Notes under the pieces: model-generated
Database searches by the model: none
What the model was told of the DNA's origin: nothing
The model's input: the letters and a program-made list of their open reading frames with translations, nothing else
Shown here: positions 1-7,168 of the stretch, piece by piece
Layout of the letters: each line of letters opens with the position of its first letter
Position numbering within the stretch: position 1 is the first letter of the stretch
NCBI GenBank assembly: GCA_030597435.1
Contig: JAUVRV010000003.1
Location: forward strand, 1-23,076
DNA from: Gemmatimonadales bacterium
GTDB taxonomy: Bacteria > Gemmatimonadota > Gemmatimonadetes > Gemmatimonadales > GWC2-71-9
Direction of reading: 5' to 3'
DNA length: 23,076 bases
Program-made: the position numbers and the translations under genes

Positions 1-3000
1 ATACGAGAAGCTTGGTCAGGCGCTTGTTGTCATCGATCTGATAGATAAACGCCGTCTTCTCTTGGCGGTCCTCTTTTGACAACTCGAGGTACTCGTGGAA
101 CAGCACCAGCTCATCTTCGTCGATCTCACCCTTGATCCCCTTGAAGTGCTTCTGGAACCGTGGTTCAGTTGCAGCCCAGTCTGCGATCGTGATCGGCAGC
201 TCCATTCGCTGCTCTTCACCGCTCTCATCCAAGTATGTGAGTTCATACGATGGCCACGTGTCCTCGAGCGATGGATTGCCATCAAGGCTCAGCTGGTCAC
301 TGAGGTAGCGCTCATTCGTGAATGGATCGTAGATCAGGACCGGGTACGCACGGCTTTCCACAGCAAGGCGTGAAGCCCTGGTCGCCTGATCGTCACCCAA
401 GCCATGCTCGGGTGGACACGGGGTGTGCAATGCGAAGATCGCAGGCCCCCTGACTTGGAGGCCTCTCAACACGCCTTCGACCAAGTGCGACGCGGATGCT
501 TGCGTCGACTGCACTACGAACACGCGACCGTGCGCCATCGCGATCAGAGACAACTCCTTGCGCATCTCTTCCTTGCCGTGCTGGCCTGCTCCGTAGGCCG
601 CCATGTCAGAGACCTGTCCGAGAAATCCGCTGGTGCAGGCCTGACCACCCGTGTTGGAATAAACCTGCGTGTCCAGCACGATCACCCGGAGCGGCTTACC
701 GGAGGCAAGCAGACGAGACAGGTTCTGGAACCCGATGTCCAGCATGGCTCCGTCGCCACCGACGGCGAATATCGGTGGGCACATTCCGAACTCTTCGTCA
801 TCGAACTCTCGCCAATCGAAGGTACTGAAGGATTTCTCGTGAACGTCAGCGTCGTACTCGTCGTTCAGTTCCAGTTCTGCCCGGCGGACAGCCACGAAAC
901 CATCAGCCATCTTGCGCATATGACCTTCGAAGATCCCGATGGCTATCGAGGGTGCGTCCTGGAACAGGTGGTTGGTCCAAGGAAACGGATATGGGTTGTA
1001 GGGATACGTACTGCCCCAGACAGATGAACAACCGGTCGCGTTCGTCATTCCCAGCGACGACCTGCCCTTGCCACTCGGACCCTCGGTGTAGCGCCACCTG
1101 AGATCCTTGAGGTCATTGATGACGGAGTTGATGCGTTCCACCAGCCTCTGCTTCGACTCCTCCAGCGGGATCTCGATTTCACCCTGTTCCTTGCCCACGG
1201 CATCCAAATCGGCATCGGACGCGAGTATGTCACGCGCCTTTGCGTCCAATCGAGAAAGGAGATCGTCGAGCTTGAGAACGTACTTCTCGACCCGCGGTAT
1301 CATGATCGCGTTCACCGCCGCGAGCACGAGATGCATCGCAGTCTTCTCACCGCAGCCCATGCATGAGCCGTCACCACCCATCATCGATCTGTAGTTGTAC
1401 TTCTTGAGCAACAGCGATGACAGCACTCCGATTCCCTCATCTATGTCGGACACGTTGATGTAGCGGTCCGGCGTCTCGGGTAGGCGCTCCCACAGCTTCC
1501 AGTTGCGGCGCAGTCGCTCCGTGTTGGTCTCATCTTGCTTGCCCGTAATCAGCGCTTCATCGGGGCAAACCTCGACGCAGACGTTGCAGCCCTTACACGT
1601 TTCGGGATTGACTGTTATTGAGAGCAACCCACCAGTACCCTTCTCCTGACCTTCGGGCATGTCGAAGAATGGTGCGGTCTTCGCTAGCGGGAACTCTGCC
1701 AACGCCGAGTACACCGGTCCAAACTCAGAATCCAACGCTCTGCGGCGTTCCGGATCCATATCGAGTTTCTCGGTAACCGTCTTGTATGCGGTCGACATGA
1801 TGTCGCCGAAAGTCGTGAAAGGCACACCTTGCATAATGCGTCTGGCTTCGCGAGCGATGTGCGGCACGACCTGGCGGAACCGGTCGAACGGCTGCCCGTT
1901 CGATACTGCGTTGATCGCGGCGTACATGACCTGATCTATCTCGGTCACGACTCCGGGAATCGCCGTATCCGGACACTGCACCCAGCACTGCCCACAGCCA
2001 GTACAGTTGGCAGCTATGAACTCGGGGATCTCGAACCTGACGTCGGTCATATCCCGAATCGTGCTGGTTGCGGCGGGAATTGCACTGATCGCGGCAAAGG
2101 GGTCAGCGATTCCGTCCTCGCCGGTCTTGTACAGATGACATACCTGTTCCCAAAACCGCCCCGGGTTCCCGATACCATCGCGCCAACCCGTACCATCGAG
2201 AGCGTCCGGCATCTGGGGTACGATACCCGCGTCGGATTTCTCGGCGGCGAGCTGTTCAGTATCGACATGGCGGATCTCGTCGTAGCCGCGACGAATCACA
2301 CGAACGTTGTCCTCTACAACGCGTTCACCCAGGTGTCCGAACTTCTTCTTCAATTGAGCCCGGATACCGTCGAACAGCTTCTCTTCTTCCAGGCCGTAGC
2401 GGTCAACCAGCGGTGCGACGTTGAAGAAGGCTCCCATGAACGCGGCGCCCTGCATCCGGTATCTCAAGGACGGATCGGAGGCTTCCTCCGCGGCGATCTT
2501 GAAGCCATCCAGCAAGTACACGCTCACGTTCTTCGATCGAATCGCCCGCTGTGCCGTACCCGGAAGGCTGTTCCAGAACTCTTCCTGTGACATGTCGCTC
2601 TGGATGATGAAGATCCCGCCTTCTTCCATGCCGGCCAGAGGGTTGGAGTGCCGGAATACGTTCGGATCGGGCGCCAGCACGACATTCACGTGCATCAACT
2701 CGCAGTTGAGGCGCAGTGGCGCTTCCGCCAACGTCGCGTAGAACGTGGTCGGCTGACCCTTCTTCTCGGAACCGTACTTGGGGTTTGCCTGGATGTTCAA
2801 TCCGAACAGGTCAGCCGCCGTCATCGCTACGTTCTTACCTGTCGTTATGGCACCCCACCCACCGACCGAATGTATCCTGATCGTGACGGCACCTTCGGGT
2901 AACAGATTCAGGTCTTCCTTCGACTGCAGGGCCAGTTCGGCAAGATCGGGATACCCCTCCAGCAACTGCTCCTGCCAGATCTGCAGCTTGGGAACCTGTG

Positions 3001-4360
3001 TCCCGGCCCGTATGAAATCGATCCCCAGATAGAACTGCCTACGCTTGTTACCACCCTCGAGCATATTCTCGATGGCCGCGACAATCTGACCCGGTTGTAT
3101 GTCACGGCTGCCGAGGCCGAAACAGCCGGAGAAGAACTCGGGGATCTGCTCGGCCGGGCAGGCTTCGACTCCCGCGTATGGCAACTGTCCGCTGCCGGCT
3201 CGGTGGTTCTCGAGCCCCTTGCTCATCGCGGCGCGCATCTCCTTCAATAGCGGTGCGTCCACCGCCAGCGGTTGGTCGGTTCGCTCGAGAACCGTCACGC
3301 CTTTCTTGCCACGCAACATGCGGGTCATCAGGTCCGTCGGGAACGGACGGAACATCGTCACATTCAGGACGCCAACCTTCAGCCCGCGCTTATCACGCAT
3401 GTAGTCGCACACGACTTCGACGTTGGTTACCACCGAGCCCTGCCCCACAATCACATACTCGGCATCGTCAAGCCGATAGCCCATTAGACGCGAGTAGTAG
3501 CGACCGGTGAGCGCCTCGTACTCCGCCATGGCCTGATCCGTGAGATCGGCGATGTGATCGAAGTAGAACGGCCGCTGCGCCGCAACTCCCTGGTTGTAGG
3601 AATCCTGGTTCTGCACAACGCCAATCATCGACGGGTAGTCCAGATCGAACATCTCAGGGATTCGACGCCGCTTCTCTCCGAACACCCAACGCTGTGCCGG
3701 TGTGGGAGAGTCGATAATATCCGATGGATCTCCCAGATACTCCTTGATGAGTTCGCGCTCCGGTAGCCTGACCGACTCGATCACGTGACTCGTGAGGAAA
3801 CCATCTTGCGCGCAGAGACCTGGGTTGAGTGACAGTTCCGCGATCCGGTGCGCTATCAAGGTGAGATCAGCTATCTCCTGCGGATTCTTGGCAAACAACT
3901 GGAAGAACCCGGTGTCATCCACAGCGTGATAATCATCGTGCCCCGCATGCACGTTCAACGCGTGCTTCGTCATAGCACGTGCAGCAACGTTCAACACATA
4001 GGTGAGTCGCTTTCCCACGGCCGGATACAGCGACTCGTGCATGTAGGCAATGCCCTGCCCGCTGGAGAAGTTGGTCGCGCGCAAACCGGTCATCGCCATT
4101 CCAGCAGTGACCGCAGCAGCGGCGTGCTCACCTTCAGGCTCGAAGAAAATGAGTTTGCGACCGTTGACATTGTGCTTACCGGCGGCGAGTGCCGCAGCCC
4201 ATCCCTCACCCATTTGGGTGGACGGCGTTATCGGATACGCACCAGCCGCTTCACTGGCAGCGGTCTCCATCTCGACGACAGCCTGACTGCCGTCGACCGC
4301 TGTTGCAATACCGGGGTACTTTGGCGCGGCCGGCGCCTCTGTAGACTTCTTGTTTTTCAT
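1..4360 (-). CDS. nifJ: Extended NifJ-type pyruvate (2-oxoacid):ferredoxin oxidoreductase, partial at left edge
   Basis: The frame is open from ATG 4360 to the window edge, 1453 codons with no stop, so the C-terminus is missing. The family oxidatively decarboxylates pyruvate to acetyl-CoA and reduces ferredoxin, using TPP and three 4Fe-4S clusters in the cytoplasm. Visible domains: N-terminal TPP/substrate domain with YPITPSTQMGE (42-52); domain II with FRPFP (337-341); gamma domain with RIHSVGGWGAITTGK (495-509); two ferredoxin motifs, C786/789/792/796 and C922/925/928/932; and the TPP domain with CMGCGE (C1000, C1003), ATGCSS (C1111), GGDGAMLDIGFQN (1201-1213), SNTGGQ (1235-1240) and C1315. 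Well-studied homologues have about 1170-1230 residues; here extra sequence precedes the first Fe-S motif, separates the two motifs, and lies between C1003 and C1111. The start overlaps the rnfB-like stop by 4 bases (ATGA) and has GAGGAG upstream. The family is certain; pyruvate as substrate is inferred from the architecture. Confidence 0.93.
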   Translation of the reverse strand, partial: MKNKKSTEAPAAPKYPGIATAVDGSQAVVEMETAASEAAGAYPITPSTQMGEGWAAALAAGKHNVNGRKLIFFEPEGEHAAAAVTAGMAMTGLRATNFSSGQGIAYMHESLYPAVGKRLTYVLNVAARAMTKHALNVHAGHDDYHAVDDTGFFQLFAKNPQEIADLTLIAHRIAELSLNPGLCAQDGFLTSHVIESVRLPERELIKEYLGDPSDIIDSPTPAQRWVFGEKRRRIPEMFDLDYPSMIGVVQNQDSYNQGVAAQRPFYFDHIADLTDQAMAEYEALTGRYYSRLMGYRLDDAEYVIVGQGSVVTNVEVVCDYMRDKRGLKVGVLNVTMFRPFPTDLMTRMLRGKKGVTVLERTDQPLAVDAPLLKEMRAAMSKGLENHRAGSGQLPYAGVEACPAEQIPEFFSGCFGLGSRDIQPGQIVAAIENMLEGGNKRRQFYLGIDFIRAGTQVPKLQIWQEQLLEGYPDLAELALQSKEDLNLLPEGAVTIRIHSVGGWGAITTGKNVAMTAADLFGLNIQANPKYGSEKKGQPTTFYATLAEAPLRLNCELMHVNVVLAPDPNVFRHSNPLAGMEEGGIFIIQSDMSQEEFWNSLPGTAQRAIRSKNVSVYLLDGFKIAAEEASDPSLRYRMQGAAFMGAFFNVAPLVDRYGLEEEKLFDGIRAQLKKKFGHLGERVVEDNVRVIRRGYDEIRHVDTEQLAAEKSDAGIVPQMPDALDGTGWRDGIGNPGRFWEQVCHLYKTGEDGIADPFAAISAIPAATSTIRDMTDVRFEIPEFIAANCTGCGQCWVQCPDTAIPGVVTEIDQVMYAAINAVSNGQPFDRFRQVVPHIAREARRIMQGVPFTTFGDIMSTAYKTVTEKLDMDPERRRALDSEFGPVYSALAEFPLAKTAPFFDMPEGQEKGTGGLLSITVNPETCKGCNVCVEVCPDEALITGKQDETNTERLRRNWKLWERLPETPDRYINVSDIDEGIGVLSSLLLKKYNYRSMMGGDGSCMGCGEKTAMHLVLAAVNAIMIPRVEKYVLKLDDLLSRLDAKARDILASDADLDAVGKEQGEIEIPLEESKQRLVERINSVINDLKDLRWRYTEGPSGKGRSSLGMTNATGCSSVWGSTYPYNPYPFPWTNHLFQDAPSIAIGIFEGHMRKMADGFVAVRRAELELNDEYDADVHEKSFSTFDWREFDDEEFGMCPPIFAVGGDGAMLDIGFQNLSRLLASGKPLRVIVLDTQVYSNTGGQACTSGFLGQVSDMAAYGAGQHGKEEMRKELSLIAMAHGRVFVVQSTQASASHLVEGVLRGLQVRGPAIFALHTPCPPEHGLGDDQATRASRLAVESRAYPVLIYDPFTNERYLSDQLSLDGNPSLEDTWPSYELTYLDESGEEQRMELPITIADWAATEPRFQKHFKGIKGEIDEDELVLFHEYLELSKEDRQEKTAFIYQIDDNKRLTKLLV

Positions 4361-5214
4361 ACCGTAGCGCTCCTCGCCAACTCAGCGGTTGGCGTATCAA
4401 CAAACTGAGATCCTTCAACCCAGACGATTGCGCCAGTAGGACACCGTGCCGTGGCATCCACGTTGGCCAACTCGTTCTTGTCATAATCAATCACAGCAAG
4501 GCCGTTCACCATCTCGATCAGGCCCGGCTTGGCATCCGCCACACACCTACCGCACGCATTGCATGCGACCTCGCAGACAGCCTCAGCCTCGTCACCCTCG
4601 AGCAGATTCTTGCACTGCACGATCAGTTTCTGTTCGATCGGCATTAGCACGAATAGATCCAATGGACACGCCTCGACGCAGTCGCCACAGGCAGTGCACT
4701 TGTCGGGGACCACCACCGGAAGCTCGACCTGGTGCATGTAGATAGCGTCGAAATCGCAGGCTTGCTCACAATCGTCGAGGCCAAGACAACCCCACGAACA
4801 TCCTTTGCCGCCGCCAGAAACAGCCACGGCTGCCTTGCACGTCCGCAACCCGCGGTACTCGGCCTGCTGCACCGCAACGTCGCAGCCACCGGCACACAGC
4901 AATCGCGCAACCTGCTTGTTGGCCTCACCTGCCGCGACACCCAAATACTCTGCAACCTCGGTGATATCGTCCGGCCCCATGACCGTGCAGGTAGCTGGTT
5001 GAACCTTATCTCCGACGAGTGCCTCGGCAAACGCACGGCACCCCGCCTGACCACATGCACCGCAGTTCGTGCCAGGCAGTAGATCCACTACCGCATCGAT
5101 ACGTGGGTCTTCCCACACCTTCATCTTCATGTGGGTCAGAGAAATCAGCGTACCGAAGGTGAGCCCGACTCCACCGAGGATGGCTGCCGAGATCAGAATC
5201 GTGGACACATCCAT
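4357..5214 (-). CDS. RnfB-like membrane-anchored polyferredoxin (electron carrier)
   Basis: A 285-residue protein with the RnfB layout. An N-terminal membrane segment lies at about residues 6-27. It is followed by the Fe-S domain LPGTNCGACGQAGC with C51, C54, C59 and C76, then ferredoxin-like motifs C139/143/149/153 and C173/176/179/183, and a further cysteine-rich motif C214/218/221/224 plus C258. In Rnf complexes RnfB takes electrons from ferredoxin at the membrane. No rnfA, C, D, E or G is in the window. The gene starts 9 bases after the unknown 335-aa gene and overlaps the PFOR start by 4 bases, so it is probably made with the two 2-oxoacid:ferredoxin oxidoreductases. I infer a dedicated acceptor or membrane docking protein for them. 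It could instead belong to an Rnf complex encoded elsewhere, so I give no rnfB symbol. Confidence 0.85.
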   Translation of the reverse strand: MDVSTILISAAILGGVGLTFGTLISLTHMKMKVWEDPRIDAVVDLLPGTNCGACGQAGCRAFAEALVGDKVQPATCTVMGPDDITEVAEYLGVAAGEANKQVARLLCAGGCDVAVQQAEYRGLRTCKAAVAVSGGGKGCSWGCLGLDDCEQACDFDAIYMHQVELPVVVPDKCTACGDCVEACPLDLFVLMPIEQKLIVQCKNLLEGDEAEAVCEVACNACGRCVADAKPGLIEMVNGLAVIDYDKNELANVDATARCPTGAIVWVEGSQFVDTPTAELARSATV

Positions 5215-5223
5215 GATGCTTGG

Positions 5224-6231
5224 CTAACCGACGTTCTTCAGATCGGCTTGGCTCAGAAGCCAAGCGGCTAGCTTATCTACCGGATCGGACGAAGCGGCCG
5301 CTCCAGCTACAACCGGTTCAGCGGCGGGCTTTACACCCATTTGTCCAGCCAGAGACTCGAGTTGCAGCAGCTCTTCGGATTGTTGAGACACGCTCACCCC
5401 GCCAACCGGCTTGCGGCGCCGATCCTCGGGCAGGCTGTCGATAGTCAGCCGTGCGCCGGCGTCGGCTCCGGCTCCCGGATCATGTACAAACCGGGCAGCT
5501 GACTCCGGAACCAGCGCGGCGATGCCCGGGCCGCTCCAGGATGCCAGCCTGTTCAGATCGGCCGGATCGACAGTCTGCTGCACGAATGTTCCGGGGGTGA
5601 TGAGCCGTACCAGCGGTACCGGCGTCGACTCGTCTCTCACGACCAACACCAGTTTCTCCAACCCGTCCATGAACTCGGCCAGACCGGCTGCGCGCAAATC
5701 GCACCCTTCGACGCTCACCACCAACGGCGGCGCCATACGCCGTTCTCCCCTGCTCCACCGGTGGAACGGGAACGACCCCAACGACCTCGCGTGCTCGTTG
5801 TCTGGAAAACGACCGAACTTGGACATCTCGAATACGCGGGCGGCGCCGAACGCGCGACCGAGGTCTTCGAGCGCAGCGGCCACCCGATCCCTCAGGCTTT
5901 CGCCGTGAGCGACATCGACCACAAACAGCTTGTCGCCTCGAGCGGCCAGTTCCGTGAGGGTCTGGAGTGCCTTGTCGATAGTCTCGAGAGTCAACGTGTC
6001 AAGCTTGAGCGAGTCGGCAAACAGCGCCGAGAACTTGTCTGCATCGATCAGACCGGTCGCGAAGGGGCCTAGCTCCTCTTTCATCCGCGCCACCTTGCCC
6101 TCAGTGGCCGATCCGTGGGAAGCCTGGAAATTGCGAATCTGCTCTATAGTGTTGGCCAGCGCCGATCGGAAACTCTTTGTCTGACCTGACAGCGCCTCTA
6201 GCGCCGATTCAATCCGTTCATCAGACGGCAT
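5224..6231 (-). CDS. Unrecognised protein of the 2-oxoacid oxidoreductase operon
   Basis: This 335-residue protein is not recognised. The ATG overlaps the end of korB by 11 bases and the stop lies 9 bases before the rnfB-like gene, so it is embedded in the operon and very likely real. The first 95 residues look helical (for example QTKSFRSALANTIEQIRNF at 17-35). The middle (about 100-250) alternates short hydrophobic strands such as KLFVVDVAHG (101-110), PPLVVSVEG (168-176) and KLVLVVRDE (193-201), suggesting an alpha/beta domain. The tail is Ala/Pro-rich (302-317) and ends in a short amphipathic helix (318-333). The only cysteine I see is in EGCDL near residue 177, and there is no membrane segment, so it is not an obvious Fe-S or membrane protein. 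A structural or regulatory partner of KorAB, PFOR or the RnfB-like protein is inferred from position only. Confidence 0.8.
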   Translation of the reverse strand: MPSDERIESALEALSGQTKSFRSALANTIEQIRNFQASHGSATEGKVARMKEELGPFATGLIDADKFSALFADSLKLDTLTLETIDKALQTLTELAARGDKLFVVDVAHGESLRDRVAAALEDLGRAFGAARVFEMSKFGRFPDNEHARSLGSFPFHRWSRGERRMAPPLVVSVEGCDLRAAGLAEFMDGLEKLVLVVRDESTPVPLVRLITPGTFVQQTVDPADLNRLASWSGPGIAALVPESAARFVHDPGAGADAGARLTIDSLPEDRRRKPVGGVSVSQQSEELLQLESLAGQMGVKPAAEPVVAGAAASSDPVDKLAAWLLSQADLKNVG

Positions 6232-7168
6232 AGCGGTCTAACTCCGCGTTCAGTAACTCTATTTTCTCTTCCGCCGTGCGAAGAGGTTGTTGCCGAACCT
6301 CTTCGAGACAGGGAATGCTATCATTGTGGTAGAACAGACCGAGTCGGAACCTACCGTCGGGCTCCGCGAGTCGGCGTCCGTTGTCCAGATCTGACGGGTC
6401 ATGCGGTATCTGGTGCTTGTAGATCTGCTCCAGACCGTTCATCGGGATTCCGTTCGGATGCACCATGAACTCGACGAGATCAGGATTTCGTACGGCCTCG
6501 TCGAACAACGGTGTGGTGTACTGCGGACAGCGCTGCAGAATCCGGATGAACGCGAATCCCTTGTGTCGGAAACCTGCTGAGATCGTCTCATACAGGTGGT
6601 CAGGAATCCAGTCACCCGTCTGCGCGACAAATGACGCGTTGGTAACACCCAATGTAGTTGCGATCGGGTTCATCGGGCGGAGAACCGCTCCACGCGGCTG
6701 CGTATTACTCGGATATCCCTCTGGACTCGTGGGCGAGGTCTGGTTCTTCGTCAGGCCGTACACGCCGTTGTCCAGCAGCAGAGCTACTATGTTTGTATTG
6801 TACCGAGTGGTGTGAATCCAGTGGGCTGCACCAATCGAACAACAGTCACCATCACCCATCACTGCAAACACATGTAGATCGGGCCGTCTCAGCTTGACAC
6901 CGGTCGCCACAGGCAGTGCCCGGCCATGAAGTCCATGGAACCCGTAGGTCTTCAAGTAGTGGGGAAACCTGCTGGAACAACCGATGCCGGAAACGAATAC
7001 TGTCTTCTCGGGCGCCAACTGCTCGGCTTCAAGCAGCTTCTCCACAGCAGTCAAGACGGCAAGATCACCACATCCGGGGCACCACCGTGGGATGCCGCCC
7101 TCGTAGTCCTGTATCGAGTAGTACTGGTCCTCGTCTTGTCCGCATCCAAGTAGTGAGCACTCTGTCAT
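6221..7168 (-). CDS. korB: 2-oxoacid:ferredoxin oxidoreductase beta subunit (KorB type)
   Basis: A 315-residue TPP-binding subunit. Motifs include CPGCGD (30-35) and GIGCSS (61-66), which supply cluster-ligand cysteines, then GDGD at 105-108 followed by SIGAAHWIH, and DNGVYGLTKNQTSPTS from residue 133, the TPP/Mg region. Partnered with KorA it would oxidise a 2-oxoacid, typically 2-oxoglutarate to succinyl-CoA, and reduce ferredoxin through one 4Fe-4S cluster. The ATG overlaps the korA stop by 4 bases, which indicates translational coupling. Two oddities: a Cys-Cys pair follows GDGD where the family usually has other small or hydrophobic residues, and there are extra N-terminal cysteines (C4, C9). 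Substrate (2-oxoglutarate, pyruvate or branched-chain 2-oxoacid) cannot be fixed from sequence; the symbol reflects the family. Confidence 0.93.
   Translation of the reverse strand: MTECSLLGCGQDEDQYYSIQDYEGGIPRWCPGCGDLAVLTAVEKLLEAEQLAPEKTVFVSGIGCSSRFPHYLKTYGFHGLHGRALPVATGVKLRRPDLHVFAVMGDGDCCSIGAAHWIHTTRYNTNIVALLLDNGVYGLTKNQTSPTSPEGYPSNTQPRGAVLRPMNPIATTLGVTNASFVAQTGDWIPDHLYETISAGFRHKGFAFIRILQRCPQYTTPLFDEAVRNPDLVEFMVHPNGIPMNGLEQIYKHQIPHDPSDLDNGRRLAEPDGRFRLGLFYHNDSIPCLEEVRQQPLRTAEEKIELLNAELDRYAV

Noticed and set aside
404..1027. Open plus-strand frame of 207 codons
   Set aside because: It is antisense to the TPP domain of the PFOR gene, whose motifs read cleanly in the other strand; no recognisable protein features.
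1829..2590. Open plus-strand frame of 253 codons
   Set aside because: It is antisense to the Fe-S and EKR region of the PFOR gene; no domain, no ribosome-binding site, and the sense frame is clearly coding.
3848..4408. Open plus-strand frame of 186 codons across the rnfB-like/PFOR junction
   Set aside because: It runs antisense to two well-supported genes and has no recognisable motif.
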